NCBI GenBank assembly: GCA_027073945.1
Contig: JALTEL010000106.1
Location: 1-11,005, forward strand
DNA: 11,005 nt
Direction of reading: 5' to 3'
Source: Caldifarciminota bacterium
Lineage (GTDB): Bacteria > WOR-3 > Hydrothermia > UBA1063 > CAJXJZ01
Positions 1 to 7,840 of the stretch are shown here, in pieces. Under the pieces are notes generated by a model. The model was not told where the DNA came from and made no database searches. It saw nothing but the letters and a program-made list of their open reading frames with translations. Position numbers and translations under genes: made by a program. Position 1 is the stretch's first letter. The number at the start of each line of letters is the position of its first letter.

Positions 1-131
1 CTTATATCAATTATATCAACTCTATTTTTTTGTGTGAATATATACGGCTTCATTTTGGGATTCCACCTCTTTCTCTTATGACCAAAATGCACTCCAGCGT
101 CCAAAAGGTCTTTAACCGTTACTGGAATCAT
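1..131 (-). CDS. rpsB: 30S ribosomal protein S2, N-terminal part (cut by window edge)
   Basis: S2 is a structural protein of the small ribosomal subunit that binds 16S rRNA near S1. The 43 visible residues begin [18 protein letters not shown] and continue through a KRWNPKM stretch to NRVDIIDI, which matches the canonical S2 N-terminus closely. The rest lies beyond the left edge. The ATG at 131 starts one base after the rpsI stop (TAA-T-ATG), so termination-reinitiation coupling is likely; no Shine-Dalgarno sequence lies directly before it. An in-frame ATG at 179, inside the rpsI 3' end, would add 16 residues ([16 protein letters not shown]) and does have a good ribosome binding site. I chose 131 because S2 homology begins there. 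Identity is certain; the start is not. rplM-rpsI-rpsB is a common bacterial order. Confidence 0.95.
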   Translation of the reverse strand, partial: MIPVTVKDLLDAGVHFGHKRKRWNPKMKPYIFTQKNRVDIIDI

Positions 132-132
132 A

Positions 133-534
133 TTAACGTTTGGAGAACTGAGGCGATCTTCTTCTTTTGCTCTTTCCATATTTCATCCTCTCCTTTTCTC
201 TTGGGTCTCTTGAAAGCATTCCATACTTTTTTAAAACATCTAACAGTGAAGGGTCATGTACAACAAGAGCCTTTGCAAGCGCCAATCTCACAGCGCCTGC
301 CTGACCGGACTTGCCTCCCCCTTCAACCTTTACAACAATATCAAAATCCGAAAGTTTGGATGTCACCTTAATAGGCTCCATAGCAGTTATAACAAGGTCA
401 TCCCTCCTGAAATAATCGGAAGGCCTTTGTCCATTTACGTAGAATCTGCCCCTGCCATGCTCCTTTAATCTCAATCTTGCCTTTGCTCTTTTTCGGGTGC
501 CGCTTACAAGAATTATATTCTTACTCTCTTCCAT
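133..534 (-). CDS. rpsI: 30S ribosomal protein S9
   Basis: S9 is a small-subunit protein whose C-terminal tail reaches the P-site tRNA. The 133-residue product has family landmarks in order: [13 protein letters not shown] near the N-terminus, GRGRFYVNG (about 28-36), the glycine-rich [19 protein letters not shown] (about 72-90), [17 protein letters not shown], and the invariant ending PQFSKR. Length is normal (about 130). The ATG at 534 is preceded by AAGGAGG with a short 4-nt spacing, and that site overlaps the rplM stop codon (TAAGGAGG), so the two genes are tightly coupled. The 3' end carries a second Shine-Dalgarno-like sequence that could serve an early rpsB start. Confidence 0.98.
   Translation of the reverse strand: MEESKNIILVSGTRKRAKARLRLKEHGRGRFYVNGQRPSDYFRRDDLVITAMEPIKVTSKLSDFDIVVKVEGGGKSGQAGAVRLALAKALVVHDPSLLDVLKKYGMLSRDPREKERMKYGKSKRRRSPQFSKR
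187..194 (-). promoter_or_regulatory. Shine-Dalgarno-like site inside rpsI for a possible upstream rpsB start
   Basis: The minus strand reads AGGAGAGG, then seven bases, then an ATG at 179 that is in frame with rpsB and reaches it without a stop. The same bases encode the conserved KERMKYG part of S9, so the match may be coincidental. If used, S2 would carry 16 extra N-terminal residues and overlap rpsI by 47 bases. Confidence 0.4.
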
Positions 535-543
535 CGTACCTCC

Positions 544-984
544 TTAATTAATAGTTAAAATATCAATTTTATTCGGTTTTTGTGCCTGGTTTTTGTGTTC
601 AGAACCAGCATAAACTTTGAGCCGCTTCAGCATTCTCGTGCCAAGCTTATTCTTTGGAAGCATTCTTTTAACTGCCAGTTTTATAACCCAGTCCGGATGT
701 TTCTCAATCATCTGTTTGAATGTTCTTACCTTCAACCCGCCAGGATATGTGGAATGGCTGTAATACTTTTTATCTTCGAATTTCCTGCCCGTTAGTTTTA
801 CCCTGGCTGCATTAACTACAACTACAAAATCTCCGGTGTCTATATGATAAGTATAATAAGGTTTTCTTTTCCCCGAAAGCAGCAGAGCCACCCTTGTGGC
901 AAGGCGTCCAAGCGGAATATTGGAAGCATCCACAAGGTGCCACTTTCTCTCAATATCATTTTCATTTGGCAAAAAAGTTTTCAT
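544..984 (-). CDS. rplM: 50S ribosomal protein L13
   Basis: L13 is an early-assembling large-subunit protein that binds 23S rRNA. The 146-residue product shows RKWHLVDASNIPLGRLAT near the N-terminus, the YHIDTGDFVVVVNA stretch (about 46-59), YYSHSTYPGGLK (about 74-85), and AVKRMLPKNKLGTRMLKRLKVYAG, which covers the family signature. Length is slightly above the usual 142. The ATG at 984 has AAGGAG eight bases upstream. It is the first gene of the ribosomal protein operon: a strong promoter lies about 30 bases upstream and rpsI begins 9 bases after its stop. The short leader (about 20 nt) leaves no room for an extended L13 autoregulatory leader. Confidence 0.98.
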   Translation of the reverse strand: MKTFLPNENDIERKWHLVDASNIPLGRLATRVALLLSGKRKPYYTYHIDTGDFVVVVNAARVKLTGRKFEDKKYYSHSTYPGGLKVRTFKQMIEKHPDWVIKLAVKRMLPKNKLGTRMLKRLKVYAGSEHKNQAQKPNKIDILTIN

Positions 985-1013
985 AAAACATACTCCTTCT
1001 GTTGTAGATTTAA

Positions 1014-1042
1014 ATAATAAAGCATTGCAAACGTTTTTTCAA
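1014..1042 (-). promoter_or_regulatory. Housekeeping sigma promoter for rplM-rpsI-rpsB
   Basis: On the minus strand a -35 hexamer TTGAAA (1037-1042) is followed by exactly 17 bases and a -10 hexamer TATTAT (1014-1019). Transcription would start near 1006-1008 and give a leader of about 20 nt before the rplM ATG at 984. It lies just downstream of the terminator of the previous unit, which fits an independent transcription unit. Confidence 0.8.
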
Positions 1043-1069
1043 CAAATACCTGTTTAATTATCCCAAACA

Positions 1070-1099
1070 AAATCAAAAAGGACTTGGGTTGTTAAGTCC
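1070..1099 (-). terminator. Intrinsic terminator after the T9SS-type/lipoprotein unit
   Basis: On the minus strand GGACTT (1094-1099), an 8-base loop AACAACCC and AAGTCC (1080-1085) form a 6-bp stem, followed at once by TTTTTGATTTTG. It begins 14 bases after the TAG of the lipoprotein gene and precedes the rplM promoter. The stem is short, so efficiency may be moderate. Confidence 0.75.
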
Positions 1100-1113
1100 G
1101 TATTTGAGACATA

Positions 1114-1938
1114 CTAAAAATCCGTTTTGCTTTGCGTAATATGCTTTATGATTATATGCTCAACTGCCCTGAATGGCAGGGCGATGTTCCCTGTCATAAG
1201 ACTGTTTATACGCCGAATGCCTTTCGTTTGCATGCTCAGGTCTATTTTAAGGGGTATTGACTTTTCAATTGACCATAAAGCTCTACCCTTCACTGTACCT
1301 GAAAACTTCAGATGGATATCGGATACATTGATACTCTTTAACCTATTTACTCTTATGTGACCTCTGCTTTTAATAACAGCCAAGCTATCAGGCATATTAT
1401 ACAAAATCCTGTACTGCATATCCGAGGTAAGACCATGCTCATTGTAGTTTCTCCTCCACTTACCCTTGTTTTGACCTATTTTTGAAGGATAAAAACCAAA
1501 GAACAAATCTATAATATCCATGATTTTCGAAGAATAGTTGTCTTCATAATAGGATGGGATTGATATCTTCAGAACAGTACCATCAATTAGCAGTTTGACC
1601 GCAATATTAGCCCCTTTTAGTGTACTGCTATTTTCCCAATGCCTTTTGTCAATGGTAATATTCAATATTCTAAAATGTGTGAAAACCGTGTCTTTTATAA
1701 CCGTATCCACTTTTAGTTCAAACAGCATGTGAAGGCTTGTAATCCGGGATGTTCGAATTTTTTGAACTTTTACATAACTCGTAACACTATCTATGACTTT
1801 GTATCTATTGGTTTTACCCTTTTTAAACCATGGATTAACACCAGGTACTTGCCCTGAAATAGTTCGCCTATACGCACACCCTGCAAACAGAAAGAGTAGA
1901 ACAAAAGCTCTATACCAAACTGGCTTTAATCTGTACAA
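1114..1938 (-). CDS. Putative lipoprotein of unknown function
   Basis: I do not recognise this 274-residue protein with confidence. It has a lipoprotein signal peptide: basic residues R3, K5 and R10, a hydrophobic stretch AFVLLFLFAG (11-20) and lipobox Cys21. The mature part is rich in Lys/Arg and beta-prone, with no transmembrane segment and no obvious catalytic motif. Segments such as KWRRNYNEHG (about 160-169) and the alternating strands at 205-240 weakly recall the DUF6263/DUF4292-like periplasmic lipoproteins of Bacteroidota. The only usable start is TTG at 1938, because the same frame is closed by the TAG of the preceding gene two codons upstream (TAG-GCA-TTG). The ribosome binding site is weak, so translation is probably coupled. 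It shares promoter and terminator with the upstream T9SS-type gene and may act with that protein at the outer membrane. Confidence 0.8.
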   Translation of the reverse strand: MYRLKPVWYRAFVLLFLFAGCAYRRTISGQVPGVNPWFKKGKTNRYKVIDSVTSYVKVQKIRTSRITSLHMLFELKVDTVIKDTVFTHFRILNITIDKRHWENSSTLKGANIAVKLLIDGTVLKISIPSYYEDNYSSKIMDIIDLFFGFYPSKIGQNKGKWRRNYNEHGLTSDMQYRILYNMPDSLAVIKSRGHIRVNRLKSINVSDIHLKFSGTVKGRALWSIEKSIPLKIDLSMQTKGIRRINSLMTGNIALPFRAVEHIIIKHITQSKTDF

Positions 1939-1941
1939 TGC

Positions 1942-4566
1942 CTATTTCTTAAGTACCAGAAACTTACCTGTTTTCTCCGTATTGTTATAACTTAGTTTTA
2001 TAAAATATACCCCTGGTTCCATATTTTCAAGTTTAATGATATTCCTGTAAGTCGCCTTTATGTTTCTGCTTTTCACTTTACGGCCGGCGATATTATAGAT
2101 TTTATAGGAGAATTTCTTTACATTCACAGCATAGAGAATCAACTCGCCTCTGTTTAAAATATTGCTTTTCAAGAACACCGACCCGTCTACATCGCGACTA
2201 TCAGATTCTTTTACACCCGTGATATCAAAATCAATTCCTGTCGTTTCCCCGGACGTGACAGATACGGCCTGTGCGCCATTAGGTATGGAAAAAGGCATCG
2301 GTGTTTTGTCAATATCCGTATAATGGAATACATTGGGATACCACAGGCCATAAGTTGCAAGATAAACATAATAATTTCCCGGTCTAAGACCTGTCAGAGT
2401 ATAATGGGAATCATAATCCATATCAAAAGCGCTTACAGGGTATCCTTCGCTATTTATTGCAATCAATGTGAATGATGTGTTGGTAAGCGGAGTCGTGCCC
2501 GCGTAAACATCTCCGCTTATAGCAAGGGCTGTTTGCGACACTCCGATGCTATCCAGCGAGACAATGGAATCTACATAGGCATTGACAGAATTTGCACTGC
2601 TGAAATCAGCCGAGTTATTATAAAATTGGAATTGGTACCTATTTAAGTTTTCAGTAATATCTGCAAATCTGTCTTTGTAGGAATACGGAAGTACAAGTAC
2701 CTTATATGCACCAGGTAGTACAGGGCTGAATATGGATTGCCCGAATGAATTTTGTCCATCTACCATATCTACATTCTTTCCGTTACTATCAAGTAAAATA
2801 GGGATAAATGGAGCTCTGTCGCTGCCTATGGGCAGACCGGTTGACGCATCGACAATCTTGAGGGATATTCTGCCTCCATCAGCAATTTGAAAGCTCACAT
2901 TAACACTGTCTCCTATGTTAGGAATCAGGACAGGCGTCGCATTTTCCCATGAATAGGCATTGTCATACCATTCATCAAGCGAGAAATTGTGACTGTCATT
3001 GCTTAAAGGATGCGCTTCTATCTTATAGCTGCCCTGTGGAAGGTTATGGAATACAAAATACCCGGCGGTGTCAGTCTGCACGTTGTTAACCTCTGTGTTT
3101 GTATTGGCATAGTAAAGCCTAACATCACAATTTGCAGGATTACTTGATTGGTCAGTAATTGTACCGGAAAGTATCCCTGTATATCCTGAATAATCAAAAT
3201 CTATATTGTACGTGGTATCCCCTGTTACAACACCGACATAATCCGCTCCGTCCTGATTAAAACTGCCTTTATACCACAGTGTAAGGCCTATATCCGTTGG
3301 GTACATTGAAACCTTATAATTGCCTGTTGCGAAATCGGTTCCTGTTGCATAAACACCATCTGCCAAACTGCTGCCTGTTATACCACCTGCAAGGTCTCCC
3401 AGTGAGTCATAGACATCCACGTAATACGCTCCGTTATACCCCCAGCCGTCGGTGCCGGTTATAACCCCTGTTATTGCTCCTCCCCTTGCAAACGAAAAAT
3501 TGATACCACTGGTGGTATCTCCACTTGTTACAGCTATCGGGTCTGCGCTGGCAAAATCAGGTTTGTTGTTGTACCATTCTCCAATAAACTGCAGAGGGTC
3601 TATATAAAGCTTGTATGAGCCCGTACCAAGAGAAGACAGTGTATAAACAGCTGTTGATGTGTCGTAATTGAAGTCTCCCCATAGCCACTCCCCGGTAGTA
3701 GCATCCATTAATACAAAACTGGGATACGGGTCTTTGACACTGTCACCTGCAACATCTGAGGCAAGCACACCCTTTATAACTCCGTTACCCGATGTAATCT
3801 GATGCGTAAGATACATAGTATCCAGCATTATGCTGTCGTGCGCACCTATATTGAGAAGAACGGCACCAAACCAATCGGATGAGTTTCTGTAAAACATATC
3901 CTGATAATCGGATACATATTCTTTTATCTTGTAAGCTCCGGGATTTATGCCTTGAATTTCATAAGAACCGTCTGTGGTATCAATCAACAGAGGTTTCCAT
4001 GTGAAAACTTTTGCAATTGTATCAATAAGCACCAGGGAACCGCCGGTTGAGGTTACGGCAGATGCTGTTGCCGCATCATAAAAATGCCCTGTTAACTTTG
4101 CTCCCTGCGGTATGGTGAAATTAAGATTACTAACATTGCCCATGACACCTATCACCTCTGCACTGTCAATACTAAAACTGCCCCCTGCTGCCGTATAATA
4201 AACTGTAGGGTAAAGGTCACCTCTGGCAACAAGCACATATTTACCCTCATTAATCGTATCTGCAAAACTACCCTGAGGGTCCGGATATACTATATTGTAC
4301 ATATCACCGGTATAAGCATCGTAAACGTCAATATAAAGTCCTGCCACTATTACACCGCCTGTGTCATCATGGACAGTACCGCTTATGATATACTGCGGAA
4401 CATTCTTCTGCTTTTTTTGAGCAACCTTACTTAAAACCTCCGGCAAGCGCATTCCATGAGAAGTGAGTTTACTTACAACTTCTTCCCTTCTGGTAATCCT
4501 CGCCTTTATGGAAGGACTGCCAATTTTTATTGTTGAGGCTATTACCACATAGACTATTAAATTCAT
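1942..4566 (-). CDS. Exported multi-repeat protein with T9SS-like C-terminal sorting domain
   Basis: This 874-residue protein is predicted to be exported and then secreted or anchored by the type IX system. Residues 3-11 (LIVYVVIAS) are a short hydrophobic export signal, followed by a basic helical stretch (20-55) that may be a propeptide. Residues 60-783 form seven repeats of about 100 residues, starting near 60, 158, 263, 364, 466, 567 and 682. Each has an ISGTV-like first strand, a GxYxL..L..GxYK core resembling carboxypeptidase-regulatory/CnaB-like beta-sandwiches, and usually a WYNN-type motif near the end. Residues about 795-874 match a T9SS type A tail: KIYNIAGRKVKS, MEPGVYFIKL and terminal GKFLVLKK. 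No enzymatic domain is visible, so adhesion, surface-layer or glycan-binding roles are possible. The ATG at 4566 has AAAGGGGG six bases upstream and a strong promoter. The N-terminus lacks early positive charge, which is unusual for a signal peptide. Confidence 0.88.
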   Translation of the reverse strand: MNLIVYVVIASTIKIGSPSIKARITRREEVVSKLTSHGMRLPEVLSKVAQKKQKNVPQYIISGTVHDDTGGVIVAGLYIDVYDAYTGDMYNIVYPDPQGSFADTINEGKYVLVARGDLYPTVYYTAAGGSFSIDSAEVIGVMGNVSNLNFTIPQGAKLTGHFYDAATASAVTSTGGSLVLIDTIAKVFTWKPLLIDTTDGSYEIQGINPGAYKIKEYVSDYQDMFYRNSSDWFGAVLLNIGAHDSIMLDTMYLTHQITSGNGVIKGVLASDVAGDSVKDPYPSFVLMDATTGEWLWGDFNYDTSTAVYTLSSLGTGSYKLYIDPLQFIGEWYNNKPDFASADPIAVTSGDTTSGINFSFARGGAITGVITGTDGWGYNGAYYVDVYDSLGDLAGGITGSSLADGVYATGTDFATGNYKVSMYPTDIGLTLWYKGSFNQDGADYVGVVTGDTTYNIDFDYSGYTGILSGTITDQSSNPANCDVRLYYANTNTEVNNVQTDTAGYFVFHNLPQGSYKIEAHPLSNDSHNFSLDEWYDNAYSWENATPVLIPNIGDSVNVSFQIADGGRISLKIVDASTGLPIGSDRAPFIPILLDSNGKNVDMVDGQNSFGQSIFSPVLPGAYKVLVLPYSYKDRFADITENLNRYQFQFYNNSADFSSANSVNAYVDSIVSLDSIGVSQTALAISGDVYAGTTPLTNTSFTLIAINSEGYPVSAFDMDYDSHYTLTGLRPGNYYVYLATYGLWYPNVFHYTDIDKTPMPFSIPNGAQAVSVTSGETTGIDFDITGVKESDSRDVDGSVFLKSNILNRGELILYAVNVKKFSYKIYNIAGRKVKSRNIKATYRNIIKLENMEPGVYFIKLSYNNTEKTGKFLVLKK
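2218..4389 (-). repeat. Seven tandem protein-level repeats of about 100 codons
   Basis: Seven diverged carboxypeptidase-regulatory-like units span residues 60-783 of the T9SS-type protein. Unit lengths are about 98, 105, 101, 102, 101, 115 and 101 residues. Shared marks are G.YK. in the middle and an aromatic-Tyr-x-Asn motif about 35-45 residues before the next unit: FYRN, WYNN, WYDN, FYNN and WYPN, with WYKG in unit 4. The DNA is not visibly repetitive, so the duplications are old. Confidence 0.75.
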
Positions 4567-4595
4567 AAGATACCCCCTTTCTATAAGTTGTAAAA

Positions 4596-4624
4596 ATTAT
4601 ACACCCATTTTTATGAAATTTCAA
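4596..4624 (-). promoter_or_regulatory. Strong housekeeping promoter for the T9SS-type gene
   Basis: On the minus strand -35 TTGAAA (4619-4624), a 17-base spacer and a perfect -10 TATAAT (4596-4601) precede the ATG at 4566. Transcription would start near 4589 with a leader of about 23 nt. AT-rich sequence upstream (about 4625-4645) could act as an UP element. The remaining part of the 144-base gap after polX shows no convincing terminator, so some read-through from polX is possible. Confidence 0.85.
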
Positions 4625-4710
4625 CTATAAGATAAATTTAAAAACACACAATCGGCAAAAATTTGATGAATAACTCTAAAATCCGTTGCAACAACAAGCC
4701 GACTCTTGAA

Positions 4711-6444
4711 TCATGAATACTGACGAATTCTCTCGGCTCTCCTTTTCAAAAGCTCGGCAAGTGTCAGCGTATTTAATACATGCTGGGCTTCAAGCCATCC
4801 CCTTCTGGCAACAAAAACTCCCAATTCCATCATCCACAACTGCTCAATCTGATGAGAATCACTTCCTATCGTTATTCTGGCGCCCAATTCTTTTGCTCTT
4901 TTTGCCCATATATCATTCAAATCAAGTCTGTCATAATAGGCATTTATCTCAATTGCCTTACCCGTCTCCGAAACCCTGTGGAGCACTTTATCAAGGTCCA
5001 CCATGTAACCCTGTCGCTTTGATATCAACCTGCCCGTGGGATGAGCAATGGTATCCACATAAGGGTTTTCCAGCGCCTTCAAAATTCTGTGAGTTGTATC
5101 CTCCTGCTTTTTCCATCTGTGGATGGAGGCAACGACAAAATCAAGTTCTGCAAGTACCTCATCAGGATAATCAAGGCTACCGTCCGGCAGAATATCAACC
5201 TCGGTACCTTTAAGGAGTATTTTCTTTCCCAGTTCTTCATTGACATTATCAATTTCTCTGTTACGCTCTTTCAATCTATCAATGCGCAGTCCGTTTGCAT
5301 AATAGGCCGCTTTTGAATGGTCGCAAACAGCAACATAATCATAACCCATTTCCATGGCTTTAACAGCTATTTGCTGCAGACTGGCAGTCCCGTCAGAATA
5401 CAGAGAGTGCACATGTAGGTCCCCTTTTATATCCTCCAGTTTAATCAGACGGGGCAAATTGCCCGAGAGTGCAGCCTCTATCTCACCTCTGTCTTCGCGC
5501 AAGCATGGGGGTATGTAATCCATGCCCATTATTTCATAAATCTCATTCTCATTACGGCCGGCAATCTTCTTTCCATTCTTAAAAGCACCGTATTCGGATA
5601 TTCTTATATTTCTCTTTCTGGCAAGCGTTCGTAGATGTACATTGTGCTCCTTTGAGCCTGTAAAATACTGCAAAGCCGCTCCAAAGGACTCAGCATCAAC
5701 AACCCGCAGATCCACCTGAATCATATTTTCCATTACAACCGAGCCTTTTGTTTCTCCCTCTGCAAGTACTCGTGTAACACCCTCAAGATTGACAAAATCA
5801 CGGATAACTTCTCCACTTCTATCACTGATGCAAAGTATATCTATATCTCCCACTGTTTCTTTCTTTCTCCTGAATGAACCGCAAACTTCAAATTCGGATA
5901 CCCTTTTGTCAGATAAAAATATCTTTCGAAGGCGCTTCACAATAGGATAAACAAGTCCGATGGGAATTCTCTCCTGCAGCTTTCCAAAAAGTTCTATTGA
6001 CTTTAAGATGTTTTCTACCTTCTTTTTTCCCATACCTCTGAGCGCCTGGAGCCTGCCATCTGTGGCCACTTCAACAAGGTCACTCAAATCTCTGACACCC
6101 AATTTGTCATAGGCAATTCTCAGTGTTTTCGGTCCCACTCCCTGAATATTGAGCATTTTAAGTATTGTGTCGGGAACTTTTTTCTTAATCTCATCATACT
6201 TTTTAAAACTTCCTGTCTTAAAGTAATCCTCCATTTTTTTTGCAATATTCTCCCCTATACCGGGAATTTTAACAAGTCCATCATATCCGTTTTTTTCATA
6301 GTATTCTCTTATATCTCCCGGAAAACTTTCAAGCAATCTTGAGACTTTTCTGTAGGCGGCAATTTTAAAAAAATTCTCCCCGAGGAATTCAAGTGCATCC
6401 GCAAGCTCATGGAACATGTCGGCAAGTCTTTTATTATCGCTCAT
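4711..6444 (-). CDS. polX: DNA polymerase/3'-5' exonuclease PolX
   Basis: Bacterial PolX is a cytoplasmic repair enzyme that fills short gaps; its PHP domain gives 3'-5' exonuclease and phosphoesterase activity. The 577-residue product is full length (Bacillus subtilis PolX has about 570). An N-terminal lyase-like helical domain with two helix-hairpin-helix motifs (KIPGIGENIAKK about 59-70; IQGVGPKTL about 100-108) is followed by the nucleotidyltransferase core: CGSFRRKKETVGDIDIL with metal-binding Asp200 and Asp202, and Asp245 in QVDLRVV. The PHP domain (about 340-577) keeps its metal ligands: GDLHVHS (His344, His346), CDHS (Asp375, His376), GTEVDI (Glu415), SIHRW (His442), AHPTGR (His468) and GSDSH (Asp529, His531). 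Both active sites look intact. The ATG at 6444 lies 16 bases after mgtE with a weak ribosome binding site. It is the last gene of its unit. Confidence 0.97.
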   Translation of the reverse strand: MSDNKRLADMFHELADALEFLGENFFKIAAYRKVSRLLESFPGDIREYYEKNGYDGLVKIPGIGENIAKKMEDYFKTGSFKKYDEIKKKVPDTILKMLNIQGVGPKTLRIAYDKLGVRDLSDLVEVATDGRLQALRGMGKKKVENILKSIELFGKLQERIPIGLVYPIVKRLRKIFLSDKRVSEFEVCGSFRRKKETVGDIDILCISDRSGEVIRDFVNLEGVTRVLAEGETKGSVVMENMIQVDLRVVDAESFGAALQYFTGSKEHNVHLRTLARKRNIRISEYGAFKNGKKIAGRNENEIYEIMGMDYIPPCLREDRGEIEAALSGNLPRLIKLEDIKGDLHVHSLYSDGTASLQQIAVKAMEMGYDYVAVCDHSKAAYYANGLRIDRLKERNREIDNVNEELGKKILLKGTEVDILPDGSLDYPDEVLAELDFVVASIHRWKKQEDTTHRILKALENPYVDTIAHPTGRLISKRQGYMVDLDKVLHRVSETGKAIEINAYYDRLDLNDIWAKRAKELGARITIGSDSHQIEQLWMMELGVFVARRGWLEAQHVLNTLTLAELLKRRAERIRQYS

Positions 6445-6460
6445 TTCTAACTCTAATCAA

Positions 6461-7837
6461 TCAAGAAGGCGCATGCTTCAAGATAAACATCGTCGCAAGC
6501 CCCAGATATGTCAGAAGCCCCAGAACATCCACAATAGTGGTTATCAAAGGGCTTGAAGAAACCGCAGGGTCAATGTGAATCTGCCTGAATAGGACAGGCA
6601 GCATAATGCCCACAAGATTTGACAGAATAACAACAGCAATCAGAGATAGACCCACAACAAGGGATATGGGCGCGGATTTTGATACAAAAAATGCGATTAA
6701 AAAGGCAGTTATACCCAGTGGAATGGAAATAATAAAAGATGTGAAAAGTTCTTGTATCACAACTTTTATTATCTTCTTATACTCAATTTCACCAACTGCA
6801 AATGCCCTTACAATCAGCGTAACAGCCTGTGAGCCGACATTACCACCGGAATCCGTCAGCATTGGTATAAAAAATGCAAGTGCAACAATAGCAGACAGAG
6901 TGTGCTCAAAGGTTTTGATAACCGAACTTGATAACACTTCTGCCAAAAGCAGGCCTATGAGCCATGGTACTCTTTTCTTCACACGCTCAAACAGATTCAG
7001 CCTGAAATATTCTTCCTCAAGATGTGGGGCTTCCATTGCAGCCATCTTGTATATATCCTCGGTTGCCTCTTTCTCCATAATATCTATTACATCATCGACA
7101 GTTATGATACCGAGAAATTTGAGCTCCGAATCCACAACGGGAAGGGCAATAAGGTCATATTTTTCTATGAGTTTCGCAGCCTTTTCTCTGTCTTCCATTG
7201 CCTTTATGTAAATCGGATTTTTTTCCATGATATCCCTTACAAACTTTTCACCCCGGGACAGCACAAGGGACTTAAGAGTCACCTTTCCAATCAACTTATT
7301 TTTGTTGTCCACGACAAAAAGGTCATACACGGTTTCAACATCATCCGCCACGCTTCTTATTCTTTCAACCGCCTGGTCAACTGTCATGTCTTCGGACAGA
7401 TTCAGGGCATCAGGGGTCATTGCATGACCCACGGAATCGAGGGGATAATTCAAGAGTAAAAGCGTTTCATCCCGCTCTTCACGAGGGAGCATCAACAAAA
7501 GCCTTTTAACCACTTCAGCCGGTAGTTCATCAAAAAATCTTGTTCTGTCATCAGGCTCAAGTTCTTTCAAAATATCAATGAGTTCTTTTTTTGTCAATGA
7601 ATTTATAAGCTCTTCGGCTTCATCCGGATACAGTTCGGAAAAGACCTCACTTCCGACATCGGTTTCAAGAAGCCTGAATATTATGGCCCGCTCTTCCGGT
7701 TCAAGCTCGGGTGAGGATATCAAATCCGCAATATCTTGAGACTTCAATGTCTTTAAAAAATTTTTCAGACCCGCAAAATCTTTATTTTCTATATGCTCTT
7801 TTATATCCGGAAGCAGTATGTTCTTTATGTCAAACAA
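6461..7837 (-). CDS. mgtE: Magnesium channel/transporter MgtE
   Basis: MgtE is an inner-membrane Mg2+ channel gated by cytosolic Mg2+. The 458-residue product has the complete family layout: an acidic helical N domain (about 1-135), two CBS domains (about 136-196, starting HAMTPDALNL, and 200-258, starting VRDIMEKNPIY), a plug/connecting helix (about 259-290) and five membrane helices (about 290-455). Pore marks are PMLTDSGGNVGSQAV (about 325-339) and the late DPAVSSSPLITTIVD, whose final Asp437 corresponds to the conserved selectivity-filter aspartate. Length is typical (about 450). The start is TTG at 7837, the only candidate near the family N-terminus; the frame is closed by the previous gene's TAA two codons upstream (TAA-AAT-TTG). 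No clear Shine-Dalgarno is seen, so translation is probably coupled. Confidence 0.96.
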   Translation of the reverse strand: MFDIKNILLPDIKEHIENKDFAGLKNFLKTLKSQDIADLISSPELEPEERAIIFRLLETDVGSEVFSELYPDEAEELINSLTKKELIDILKELEPDDRTRFFDELPAEVVKRLLLMLPREERDETLLLLNYPLDSVGHAMTPDALNLSEDMTVDQAVERIRSVADDVETVYDLFVVDNKNKLIGKVTLKSLVLSRGEKFVRDIMEKNPIYIKAMEDREKAAKLIEKYDLIALPVVDSELKFLGIITVDDVIDIMEKEATEDIYKMAAMEAPHLEEEYFRLNLFERVKKRVPWLIGLLLAEVLSSSVIKTFEHTLSAIVALAFFIPMLTDSGGNVGSQAVTLIVRAFAVGEIEYKKIIKVVIQELFTSFIISIPLGITAFLIAFFVSKSAPISLVVGLSLIAVVILSNLVGIMLPVLFRQIHIDPAVSSSPLITTIVDVLGLLTYLGLATMFILKHAPS

Positions 7838-7840
7838 ATT

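Noticed and set aside
985..1113. Structured L13 autoregulatory leader before rplM
   Set aside because: The promoter places the transcript start only about 20 nt before the ATG. The only hairpin in the gap lies upstream of the promoter and is the terminator of the previous unit.
4660..4710. Terminator after polX
   Set aside because: Only a 4-bp GTTG/CAAC hairpin is visible, without a T-tract directly after it. This is too weak to call.
6606..7211. Open frame of about 200 codons on the plus strand opposite mgtE
   Set aside because: It is fully antisense to an intact, motif-complete mgtE. Its product has no recognisable domain, and it is best explained as a codon-bias shadow.
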